Notes under the pieces: model-generated
Seen by the model: the letters and a program-made list of their open reading frames with translations, nothing else
Told to the model about the DNA's origin: nothing
Database searches by the model: none
Shown here: positions 1 to 6,148 of the stretch, piece by piece
Numbering within the stretch: the stretch's first letter is position 1
Layout: every line of letters starts with the position of its first letter
NCBI GenBank assembly: GCA_002733915.1
Contig: NVXN01000001.1
Location: 468,688 to 474,835 of the forward strand
DNA length: 6,148 bases
DNA from: Aequorivita sp.
GTDB lineage: Bacteria; Bacteroidota; Bacteroidia; Flavobacteriales; Flavobacteriaceae
Direction of reading: 5' to 3'
Made by a program: the position numbers and the translations under genes

Positions 1-1
1 T

Positions 2-280
2 GCAGACGGAAATCCATACATAGGTCCAGACGCAGTGCTTAACGGTGTTTTTGCGCGTATTGGTGCAGAAAATGAATACTTCAAAGTTAAGGATATTCAA
101 TTGCACAATATGGACAACAACCAGGTTTTGGCAACGCTTCGGTATGAGGGAAAATTCAAACAAACCGGTAAAATATATGATGTACAAGCCGCACATCTTT
201 GGACATTAAAAAATGGGAAAATAGTTGCTTTTCAGCAATACGCGAACACCAAAAAATTGGCAGAGGCAGAGAAAATGTAA
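2..280 (+). CDS. SnoaL-like / NTF2-fold protein (5'-truncated by window edge)
   Basis: The reading frame is open from base 2 to a TAA at 278-280 and gives the last 92 residues of a protein whose start lies before the window. It opens with GNPYIGPDAVLNGVFARIG, a helix-turn segment typical of SnoaL-like, ketosteroid-isomerase-related proteins of the NTF2 superfamily. It continues through alternating strands (VLATLRYEGKF, then KIYDVQAAHLWTLKNGKI) and ends in VAFQQYANTKKLAEA, the usual last strand and C-terminal tail. These small alpha+beta barrel proteins are normally about 120-140 residues, so roughly the first third is missing. Family members are soluble and cytoplasmic; some are isomerases or cyclases, but most have no known substrate. 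A GTG at 35 could be read as a start, but it falls inside the conserved domain and the frame extends upstream, so I treat the gene as partial. Family assignment is fairly secure; function is unknown. Confidence 0.8.
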   Translation, partial: ADGNPYIGPDAVLNGVFARIGAENEYFKVKDIQLHNMDNNQVLATLRYEGKFKQTGKIYDVQAAHLWTLKNGKIVAFQQYANTKKLAEAEKM

Positions 281-287
281 TTTCCCA

Positions 288-377
288 ATCAACTATATAC
301 TTCAACACGAAGTGAAAAATTTCGCCGAATGGAAAAAATTTAAGCAGAAAAGACAGTTTCCCCATGTCCATAAATAA
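288..377 (+). pseudogene. Fossil of a small ORF resembling the N-terminus of an ABM-like/cyclase-like protein
   Basis: In the gap after the SnoaL-like gene, the frame through 288-377 reads I-NYILQHEVKNFAEWKK, then twelve residues (FKQKRQFPHVHK) and TAA. The pattern Y-I-(L/I)-x-H-x-V-K-(D/N)-(F/Y)-x-x-W-K is how I remember the N-termini of small proteins of about 100 residues with an antibiotic-biosynthesis-monooxygenase-like or cyclase-like fold. I could not check this by search. The codon where a start would be expected is ATC (288-290) instead of ATG, and similarity stops after WKK. This suggests a gene that lost its start and was truncated. Alternatives are chance resemblance, or a short real peptide using a non-standard start. 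Confidence 0.35.
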
Positions 378-399
378 AAAAAGGAGAATTTAATCCTCC
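376..399 (-). terminator. Hairpin plus T-tract on the minus strand, intrinsic-terminator-like
   Basis: Read on the minus strand, bases 399-383 form a seven-pair stem with one G-T wobble and a three-base loop (GGAGGAT / TAA / ATTCTCC). Seven T residues follow at once (the A-run at 382-376). That is the layout of an intrinsic terminator. On the plus strand the same sequence has an A-C mismatch in the stem and no T-run, so it should not stop the transporter operon. No minus-strand gene was found that would need it. The GGAG at 383-386 lies 30 bases before the ATG at 417, too far to act as its ribosome binding site. Confidence 0.35.
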
Positions 400-416
400 C
401 CTTAAAACCTAAAATC

Positions 417-1781
417 ATGGCAAAAGAAACTACTATCAAAAAAAAAAGATTAGGAAGAGCGCTAACCGATAACGCCTTAACTAGATACATTACCTTTTCG
501 GCACTTTATATAGCACAGGGAATTCCAGAGGGCATCACCTATTTTGCAATACCTGCTTGGTTAGCAATGAACGGAAAATCGGCTATGGAAATCGCAGCGT
601 ATGTGGGAGTGATTGGAATTCCATGGAGTTTTAAAATTATCATTGCGCCTTTAATGGACCGTTTTACCTTGTTGGTAATGGGTAGAAAAAGGCCCTGGGT
701 CATTTTCGGACAGCTTGGTTTAATTATAAGCTTTCTAATTATTGGATTGGTTCCAGATCCATTGAACAATCTTTCCGCTTTAATGACCGCTGGCTTTTTC
801 ATCAGTTTTTTTGGAGCATTTCAGGACGTGGCAACGGATGGAATGGCAGTAGATGTAATTCCCGAAAACGAACAAGCAAGAGCCAATGGCCTGATGTGGG
901 GAACCAAAACTATTGGCATTTCATCTTCTTTGATTATTGGTACTTGGCTTATTAATAATTTTGGTTTTTCAACAGCTATTTCCTCCCTATCTATCGCAGT
1001 CGCAACTATTATGCTTTTCCCAATTTATTTTAAGGAACGACCGGGCGAAAAAACAATGCCCTGGACGGGTGGTAGCGTTTCTCCAGACTCAAAACAAACA
1101 CAGTTGAGAAGCTGGAAACACATTTTTAAAAGCCTCTATAAAGTTATACGGTTAAAATCAAGTTTGGTATTTGCCATCGGGATATTTGCCGTAGGCTTGA
1201 TGTTTGGGCTTATAGATACACTTTTACCTATTTTCAGCATACAGGAATTGGGGTGGACTAATTCTTCCTTTTCAAATGTATTCTCTATTACCACAGTGGT
1301 AGGAGGATTTTTGGGCATGTTTATTGGTGGTTATTTGGTAGATTATTTTGGGAAAATTAAAATGCTTTCGGTGTATTTGAGTTTCTTAACAATTCTTATT
1401 GCTGTATTTGCTTCCCTAAATAATCTATGGAGCAATAATATAATTGTTTATACCTTCATCCTTTCCTATTATACACTATACACTTTTTTATGTATTGCAG
1501 TGTTCGCGTCGGCCATGCATCTTTGCTGGAAAACGGTTGCAGCTACACAATTTACGCTTTATATGGCACTTTCAAACATGGGGCGTGCAGCCGGAGCTGC
1601 AATGCTGGGTGTTTTGAAAACTAATTTCAACTGGGAAATCGTCTTTCTTGTTATCGCCCTTATGCCCATTATTATGGTAATTCTTATTCAGTTTATAAAC
1701 TTCAAGAAACATCGTGTTACCATAGATAGCTTTGTTATTTTAAAACATACAGTAGTGGCGCCGCATGTATTAAAAGACTAA
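417..1781 (+). CDS. AmpG-like MFS permease
   Basis: This 454-residue integral membrane protein belongs to the major facilitator superfamily and resembles the AmpG/PAT branch. About twelve hydrophobic segments lie at roughly 24-50, 58-80, 93-113, 118-138, 158-182, 184-204, 247-274, 285-309, 314-334, 341-364, 373-400 and 405-428. A polar central loop spans 205-246. MFS motif A appears in loop 2-3 (D81-R82, then GRKRP at 89-93) and as a second copy in loop 8-9 (GGYLVDYFGK, 304-313). The segment QDVATDGMAVDVIPE (136-150), followed by RANGLMWG, is the clearest AmpG-branch signature; ATQFTLYMALSNMG (376-389) matches the branch's TM11 region. E. coli AmpG imports anhydro-muropeptides in cell-wall recycling, but this protein is shorter and the branch is diverse, so the substrate is open. 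The ATG at 417 is preceded by an A-rich leader, and the Lys-rich N-terminus ahead of TM1 fits a true start. Likely first gene of the transporter operon. Confidence 0.85.
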   Translation: MAKETTIKKKRLGRALTDNALTRYITFSALYIAQGIPEGITYFAIPAWLAMNGKSAMEIAAYVGVIGIPWSFKIIIAPLMDRFTLLVMGRKRPWVIFGQLGLIISFLIIGLVPDPLNNLSALMTAGFFISFFGAFQDVATDGMAVDVIPENEQARANGLMWGTKTIGISSSLIIGTWLINNFGFSTAISSLSIAVATIMLFPIYFKERPGEKTMPWTGGSVSPDSKQTQLRSWKHIFKSLYKVIRLKSSLVFAIGIFAVGLMFGLIDTLLPIFSIQELGWTNSSFSNVFSITTVVGGFLGMFIGGYLVDYFGKIKMLSVYLSFLTILIAVFASLNNLWSNNIIVYTFILSYYTLYTFLCIAVFASAMHLCWKTVAATQFTLYMALSNMGRAAGAAMLGVLKTNFNWEIVFLVIALMPIIMVILIQFINFKKHRVTIDSFVILKHTVVAPHVLKD

Positions 1782-1787
1782 TTAAAA

Positions 1788-1826
1788 ATGGAAAACTCCT
1801 TAGAAGAAATCTACTTCAAATTTTAA
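1788..1826 (+). other. 12-codon mini-ORF between transporter genes
   Basis: An ATG six bases after the MFS stop codon opens a 12-residue frame (MENSLEEIYFKF) ending in TAA at 1824-1826. It is in the same frame as the MFS gene, so it could be a leader peptide, a tail reached by readthrough, or simply a chance frame. It has no recognisable domain and no ribosome binding site. I consider chance the most likely explanation. Confidence 0.15.
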
Positions 1827-1859
1827 AAGTGAATCAAACAAACGAATATAAAATCACCC

Positions 1860-3257
1860 ATGATTACAAAATTCGGAGAAAAATCGACAAAATTATTTGA
1901 AAAATACATGCCAGATGCATTTGTTTTTGCAATGGTACTTACCATACTAACAGCCATGATTGCGTTTATGTGGCTTAATGCCACGCCCTTAAAAATTATA
2001 AAATCTTGGTACGATGGATTTTGGTCTTTATTGGAGTTTGGGATGCAAATTGTATTGGTTGTCATCACAGGTTTTGCCATTGCGCTTTCCCCTATTGTAA
2101 ATAAAGGCATAGGCAAATTGACCAATTACATTAAAACACCTAGACAGGTTTACATTATTGTAGTTTTGATTGGTACTTTACTGTCACTTATAAGTTTTGG
2201 ATGGATCGTTATTACCTGTGTTTTGGCAAGAGAATTGGCGATTCGTATTAAAGGTGTCAATTATCCATTTTTAGTGGCTTGTGTCTATTTTAGTGGTGGA
2301 AGCTGGGTAACAGGTCTTTCGAGTTCTATTCCATTATTGTTAGGCACGGAAAAAAATTACTTAATTGAAGCTGGAATATTATCAGAAATTATTCCTACTT
2401 CATATACATTGGGCTCAACTTTAAACTTTTCCATAATGATTCTGTATGTCATTTTCGCTCCTTTAATGATTATGCTTCTTATTCCGAAAACGAAGAATAA
2501 TAAACAATTGGATGATATGCTGGAAGATAAAACGGAGAAAAAAGAGATTTCCATAAAAGACGAAGCTTTAAGTCTCAGCTTATCATACAAGTCCATTTCT
2601 GATAGATTGAATAATGGCGTCATACTTCAAATTTGTATTATACTCATGGGATTGACCTATATCATCTACCATTTCTACACCCACGGTTTTCAATTAAATT
2701 TCAACATTATGATTTTCATCTTCTTAATAATAGGACTGATATTGCACAAAACACCCATGCGCTATGCAATTGCCATGAAACGATCGAGCAATAATATTTC
2801 GGGAATATTATATCAATACCCTTTTTACGCGGGTATTATGGGCATCATGCTCTACACAGGTTTGGGTGAAAAATTGGCAGAAATCATGGCGTCTGTTGCT
2901 ACCATTGATACCTATCCCTTTTTTGCATATGTCACTGGCGGTATCATCAACTTTGCGATACCATCCGCAGGTGGCGAATTTGCAGTAGTAGGCCCAAGTA
3001 TTATTAATGCCGTAAAAGATATTGGCGCAGGTTTACCAGCAAATGAAGTTTCAGCCATGGTATCCAGAGCCTCTTTATCTATTGCTTATGGAGAAAGTCT
3101 TTCCAATATATTACAACCCTTTTATTTATTGCTTGTTTTTCCAATTATGGGAAGCGGCATTAAGATACAAGCACGGGATGTGATGGGTTATTTGGTTGTT
3201 CCCTTCATTATTTTTTTTATCATTCAGTCCATTTTATTGACTTGGATACCATTATAA
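1860..3257 (+). CDS. Short-chain fatty acid transporter family protein (AtoE/TIGR00366-like)
   Basis: The 465-residue product is a multi-spanning inner-membrane protein of the family that includes E. coli AtoE, the putative short-chain fatty acid (acetoacetate/butyrate) uptake protein of about 440 residues. The N-terminus (MITKFGEKSTKLFEKYMPDAFVFAMVLT) has the family's short amphipathic lead followed by P18-D19-FVF and TM1, which fixes the ATG at 1860. Further family marks are SFGWIVITCVLARELA (112-127), YPFYAGIMGIM (320-330), the re-entrant-like FAIPSAGGEFAVVGP (365-379; compare PSGGGQWAVQGP in relatives) and GESLSNILQPFY (411-422). A polar, Lys/Glu-rich cytoplasmic loop lies at about 209-247. 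The gene starts 78 bases after the MFS gene and ends 18 bases before the next, which supports co-transcription. The name should not be taken as proof of a fatty acid substrate: members occur in many contexts and few have been tested. Family call strong, substrate unknown. Confidence 0.85.
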   Translation: MITKFGEKSTKLFEKYMPDAFVFAMVLTILTAMIAFMWLNATPLKIIKSWYDGFWSLLEFGMQIVLVVITGFAIALSPIVNKGIGKLTNYIKTPRQVYIIVVLIGTLLSLISFGWIVITCVLARELAIRIKGVNYPFLVACVYFSGGSWVTGLSSSIPLLLGTEKNYLIEAGILSEIIPTSYTLGSTLNFSIMILYVIFAPLMIMLLIPKTKNNKQLDDMLEDKTEKKEISIKDEALSLSLSYKSISDRLNNGVILQICIILMGLTYIIYHFYTHGFQLNFNIMIFIFLIIGLILHKTPMRYAIAMKRSSNNISGILYQYPFYAGIMGIMLYTGLGEKLAEIMASVATIDTYPFFAYVTGGIINFAIPSAGGEFAVVGPSIINAVKDIGAGLPANEVSAMVSRASLSIAYGESLSNILQPFYLLLVFPIMGSGIKIQARDVMGYLVVPFIIFFIIQSILLTWIPL

Positions 3258-3275
3258 ATCCACAAAAAAAATATT

Positions 3276-4577
3276 ATGATTCAACAAGATGAAGGATTAA
3301 AAAGAAAGGTTGACGTATTAGGCTTATCTGCCAACATTATTAACATTATTATTGGCTCTGGTATTTTTGTACTACCTGCAATTGTAGCCAGTTATATGGG
3401 AGCATCCAGTATAATTGCATATCTGTTTTGCGGATTGTTAATGGCAATGGTAATGCTTTGTTTTGCAGAAACCGGTAGTAAAGTAACCAATACCGGCGGT
3501 CCCTACACGTATATTGAAACAGCTTTTGGTGATTATCCTGGCTTTGTAGCCGGTATTTTCGCCGTTGGCAGCAATTTGTTTGCAGATGCAGCAGTTTCCA
3601 ATGCTCTAGTAAATGTTGTAGCTGCGGCATATCCCATATTTGAAAATGGTTGGCCTCGATTCTTGTTTTTATTTATTCTTTTTTATGGTTTGGTTTACAT
3701 CAATGTAATTGGCTTAAAACAAGGAATGGGTTTGGTGAAGTTTAATACAATAATTAAGTTAATACCCTTGCTTTTACTTGTTTTCATTGGCTTTAAAGAT
3801 GTTTCCGTAAGCAATTTATATTTTGAACATTTACCGAGTATTAGAACATTGGGCGAAACCTCTCTTATTTTATTTTTTGCTTTTCAAGGTTGCGAAACGG
3901 GTATTATTGTAGGCGGAGAGGTTATTAACCCAAAACGCACTATTCCCAGAGCTATTCTAATAAGTATTGTAACTGTTGTGGTTGTTTATGTATTAATTCA
4001 AACCGTTTCTCAAGGTGTTTTGGGCGATGCACTACCAAATTTTAAAGCAGCTCCACTTGCTGAAACTGCCAGAGTGGTTTTTGGTCCTTATGGATATATG
4101 CTTTTAATTGTTGGCGCAGTAATCTCTATGTTTGGCTATATGAGTGGCACGATACTAAACAGTCCAAGAATAGTTTATGCACTGGCCAGAGACAAGGTAA
4201 TACCCATAAATGCATTATCCAAAATTCATAAATCATTTGCCACTCCGCATATAGCCATTATTATATATGCAACCATTGGTTTTATTTTGGCTGTTACCGG
4301 TAGTTTTGAACAATTGGTTGTTATAGCCAGTAGCGCAATGTTAATGCTTTATTTGGGAGTAGCCCTGTCTGTTATTAAGCTGCGTAATTCTAAAGAAAAA
4401 TATACAGGAGGATTTAAAATTCCTGGAGGTTGGACTATACCAATTTTAGCGATTGCAATAATCCTTTATTTTTTATCAAGTCTTTCTTCAAATGAAATCA
4501 TTGGAACCGCAATAGTTTTAGGCGCACTCACGCTTATATTTTTTTCTATTAAGTTTTTAAAGAAGAAAACCAAGTGA
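3276..4577 (+). CDS. APC-superfamily amino acid permease
   Basis: This 433-residue protein has the size and twelve-helix pattern of amino acid/polyamine/organocation permeases. TM1 carries IIGSGIF (25-31), the unwound stretch that in this superfamily binds the amino and carboxyl groups of the substrate. After TM2 comes FAETGSKVTNTGGPYTY (63-79). TM6 carries FAFQGCETG (201-209), with E207 where relatives have the Glu of FxGFE, followed by EVINPKRTIPRAI (215-227), the classic APC loop signature. NSPRIVYALARDKVIP (295-310) is the conserved loop 8-9. These motifs make amino acid transport the likely role; the specific amino acid and whether it is a symporter or antiporter cannot be told. It starts 18 bases after the AtoE-like gene, behind an A-rich leader (ACAAAAAAAATATT) typical of Bacteroidota, so it is probably translated from the same mRNA. 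The stop TGA is followed directly by an in-frame TAA (4578-4580), giving tandem stops. Confidence 0.88.
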   Translation: MIQQDEGLKRKVDVLGLSANIINIIIGSGIFVLPAIVASYMGASSIIAYLFCGLLMAMVMLCFAETGSKVTNTGGPYTYIETAFGDYPGFVAGIFAVGSNLFADAAVSNALVNVVAAAYPIFENGWPRFLFLFILFYGLVYINVIGLKQGMGLVKFNTIIKLIPLLLLVFIGFKDVSVSNLYFEHLPSIRTLGETSLILFFAFQGCETGIIVGGEVINPKRTIPRAILISIVTVVVVYVLIQTVSQGVLGDALPNFKAAPLAETARVVFGPYGYMLLIVGAVISMFGYMSGTILNSPRIVYALARDKVIPINALSKIHKSFATPHIAIIIYATIGFILAVTGSFEQLVVIASSAMLMLYLGVALSVIKLRNSKEKYTGGFKIPGGWTIPILAIAIILYFLSSLSSNEIIGTAIVLGALTLIFFSIKFLKKKTK

Positions 4578-4590
4578 TAAAATTCTTTAG

Positions 4591-4610
4591 TAACATTCTG
4601 TGAAACGTTA
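4591..4610. repeat. Imperfect 20-base inverted repeat after the permease gene
   Basis: The segment has TAAC at 4591-4594 matched by GTTA at 4607-4610, and TTC at 4596-4598 matched by GAA at 4602-4604, around a TGT centre. A wider pair, TGATAA (4575-4580, overlapping the stop codon) and TTATCA (4608-4613), uses some of the same bases. No T-run follows on the plus strand, so it is a poor intrinsic terminator. It could be a protein-binding dyad, a weak 3'-end hairpin, or chance in AT-rich DNA. Confidence 0.25.
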
Positions 4611-4664
4611 TCAATAAATCATAACTTCAAGATATCAAAAAACACATCATAAATAGAAAATTGC

Positions 4665-4672
4665 TACCTTTA
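4665..4672 (+). promoter_or_regulatory. Candidate Bacteroidota -7 promoter element for the TPR lipoprotein gene
   Basis: TACCTTTA, inside TTGCTACCTTTAAAAC, matches the Bacteroidota -7 consensus TAnnTTTG at all but its last base. It sits about 22 bases before the ATG at 4694, which would give a very short 5' leader. No clear TTTG (-33 box) is found at the expected distance upstream; that region is only A/T-rich (TCATAAATAGAAAA). A separate promoter would fit the 116-base gap and the change from transporters to a secreted protein. Confidence 0.4.
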
Positions 4673-4693
4673 AAACCACCCAATACCTTTATT

Positions 4694-6148
4694 ATGAAGT
4701 ATTTATCATTTTTTTTAACATTATTCATTATAATTTCCTGCAAACAGAAAGAACATGAAACCATTAATCTGGGCTTAGTGGACATTGCTGTAAGCGGAAA
4801 GAAAAGCGCACAGCCCCATTTTGAAAAAGGGTTATTGCTATTGCATTCCTTTGAGTATGAAGATGCCCGCGAAGCCTTTCAAAAGGCTCAAGAAGAAGAC
4901 CCGCAAATGGCAATGGCTTATTGGGGAGAGGCTATGACTTATAATCACAGTTTATGGCATGAACAGGATTATGAAGATGCAACAACTGTTTTGGAACAGC
5001 TAGACGGTATTGATTCAAAAAAAGAAACATCAGAACTTGAAAAAGATTTAATTGAAGCAGTACATATACTCTACAAACCAAAAACAGGAAAGAAGGAACG
5101 AGATGTTGCTTATTCCGAATTTATGGAAGGTTTGTACATAAAATATCGCGCCAATCAAGAAGTAGCCGCATTTTATGCTTTGTCATTATTGGGTTCTGTC
5201 CCTGAAGGAAGGGACGATATACTATATGGCAAAGGCGCAAAAATTGCAAAAGGCATATTAAAGGAAAACCCAAAACATCCCGGCGCACTGCATTATTTAA
5301 TTCACTCCTATGACGATCCAGATCATGCTACTCTTGCTTTAGATGCCGCCAATGCGTATTCAAAAGTAGCCCCAGACGCCAGTCATGCATTGCATATGCC
5401 TTCACACATCTATGTTGCGATGGGTATGTGGGATAATGTTATTTCTTCAAATATTGACTCATACCAAGCAAGCATTAATAGAATGAAAGAGAAAAAACTA
5501 GATAATGATGCACGCGGTTATCATGCTTTCCATTGGTTGCAGTACGGCTATCTTCAAAAAGGAAATTTTGAGGAGGCAAAAAAAATGGTTTTGGATATGA
5601 AAAAATATGCTACCGAGACTCCATCAAAAAACGCCCGGGCATATCTGGTATTTTTAAAAGGAACGTATTTAACCGAAACCGATAACTGGGAAGATGAAGT
5701 GGCTAATATTCCTGTAGATATAATCGATTTAAATATTTCCGTGCGTTCCAAATATCACTTTCTGGAAGGAATGAAAGCCTATAAAGCCGGCAATACAAAA
5801 AAGCTGGATAGTATTATAAATACGATGGATCAAACCCACAAGAGGGAATCTTTTATTGTTGCGGAAGGCAGTTCCAAACTCTGTGCAGGTGTTACCCGCG
5901 ATGAAGCTAGCCAAATGGATTTAAAAGAAGCTGAAATAAGACAAAACCAATTAATGGCACTTCGGGCTGAACTCAATAATGACCCGAAACTGGCTGAAGA
6001 ACATATTATGAAATCCATCGAGATTGAAAACAGCATAAGCTATAGTTATGGGCCACCTTCCATTCAAAAACCTACACGTGAACTGTATGCAGATTGGTTG
6101 CTCTCCCAAAAAAGAAATGAAGATGCTGCAAAACAATATGAACTTGCC
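4694..6148 (+). CDS. TPR-repeat lipoprotein with conserved histidine motifs (3'-truncated by window edge)
   Basis: The frame is open from ATG 4694 to the window end, giving 485 residues with no stop, so the gene continues beyond. The N-terminus is a lipoprotein signal: K2, a hydrophobic run (LSFFLTLFIII), then IISC with the lipidated C16. KQKEHE follows, so the protein is probably membrane-anchored outside the cytoplasm. A TPR-like helix pair lies at about 41-73 (HFEKGLLLLHSFEYEDAREA, then F62 to P70), with further TPR-like helices at about 276-303 and 426-443. The family's hallmark is the core HPGALHYLIHSYDD (195-208) and HALHMPSHIY (231-240), with YNHSLW (83-88), YHAFHWLQYG (276-285) and GPPSIQKPTRELYADWLL near 453-470. 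I recognise this as a recurrent family of exported TPR proteins in Bacteroidota and other environmental bacteria, without a known function. The clustered His residues suggest a metal or ligand site (inference). The separate gap suggests it need not share the transporter operon. Confidence 0.82.
   Translation, partial: MKYLSFFLTLFIIISCKQKEHETINLGLVDIAVSGKKSAQPHFEKGLLLLHSFEYEDAREAFQKAQEEDPQMAMAYWGEAMTYNHSLWHEQDYEDATTVLEQLDGIDSKKETSELEKDLIEAVHILYKPKTGKKERDVAYSEFMEGLYIKYRANQEVAAFYALSLLGSVPEGRDDILYGKGAKIAKGILKENPKHPGALHYLIHSYDDPDHATLALDAANAYSKVAPDASHALHMPSHIYVAMGMWDNVISSNIDSYQASINRMKEKKLDNDARGYHAFHWLQYGYLQKGNFEEAKKMVLDMKKYATETPSKNARAYLVFLKGTYLTETDNWEDEVANIPVDIIDLNISVRSKYHFLEGMKAYKAGNTKKLDSIINTMDQTHKRESFIVAEGSSKLCAGVTRDEASQMDLKEAEIRQNQLMALRAELNNDPKLAEEHIMKSIEIENSISYSYGPPSIQKPTRELYADWLLSQKRNEDAAKQYELA

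Noticed and set aside
35..37. GTG as the start of a complete 81-residue protein
   Set aside because: The frame is open to the window edge and the upstream residues (GNPYIGPDA) belong to the conserved SnoaL-like domain, so the gene is truncated by the window.
383..386. GGAG as a Shine-Dalgarno for the MFS gene
   Set aside because: It is 30 bases from the ATG at 417, no nearer in-frame start exists, and Bacteroidota genes usually lack such sites.
409..419. TAAAATCA shortly before both the MFS and AtoE-like start codons, as a shared control element
   Set aside because: The match is only eight AT-rich bases (also near 1850-1857), spacing to the ATG differs, and the APC gene lacks it. Chance is sufficient.
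1587..1600. Perfect inverted repeat GCAGC-CGGA-GCTGC inside the MFS gene
   Set aside because: It falls in the Ala/Gly-rich TM11 coding stretch (AAGAA), where GC-rich codons easily give a chance palindrome. There is no T-run and no gene boundary here.
5554..6136. Minus-strand open frames of 61-68 codons opposite the TPR gene, and similar ones opposite the transporters
   Set aside because: They lie antisense to well-supported coding sequence, overlap one another in different frames, and show no recognisable domains or start signals.

Overview
The window looks like a chromosomal segment from a member of the Bacteroidota, probably Flavobacteriia. The DNA is AT-rich, the start codons follow A-rich leaders rather than Shine-Dalgarno sequences, one upstream element resembles the Bacteroidota -7 promoter box, and the proteins read like flavobacterial ones. 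This placement is inferred from general character; no marker gene is present. All recognisable genes lie on the plus strand and base composition looks even throughout. I see no tRNA or rRNA gene, CRISPR array, insertion sequence or phage gene.

Layout: (1) 2-280 is the 3' part of a small SnoaL-like (NTF2-fold) protein gene. (2) 281-416 is a gap holding an apparent fossil of another small gene (about 288-377) and a hairpin next to an A-tract (376-399). (3) 417-4577 carries three consecutive integral-membrane transporter genes: an AmpG-like MFS permease, an AtoE/TIGR00366 short-chain fatty acid transporter family protein, and an APC-superfamily amino acid permease. The gaps between them are 78 and 18 bases, so they probably form one transcription unit. 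(4) 4578-4693 is a gap with an imperfect inverted repeat and a candidate promoter. (5) 4694 to the window end is the start of a large, secreted, lipid-anchored TPR protein with an unusual set of histidine motifs; its 3' end lies outside the window.

The three transporters belong to unrelated families and have no catabolic enzyme between them, so the nutrient they serve cannot be read from this window. A reasonable inference is a peptide, amino-sugar or amino-acid uptake module whose enzymes lie outside it. I found no convincing evidence of a wholly new system. The points most worth a second look are the fossil ORF and minus-strand terminator-like hairpin in the first gap, the three-transporter cassette, and the histidine-rich core of the TPR lipoprotein.
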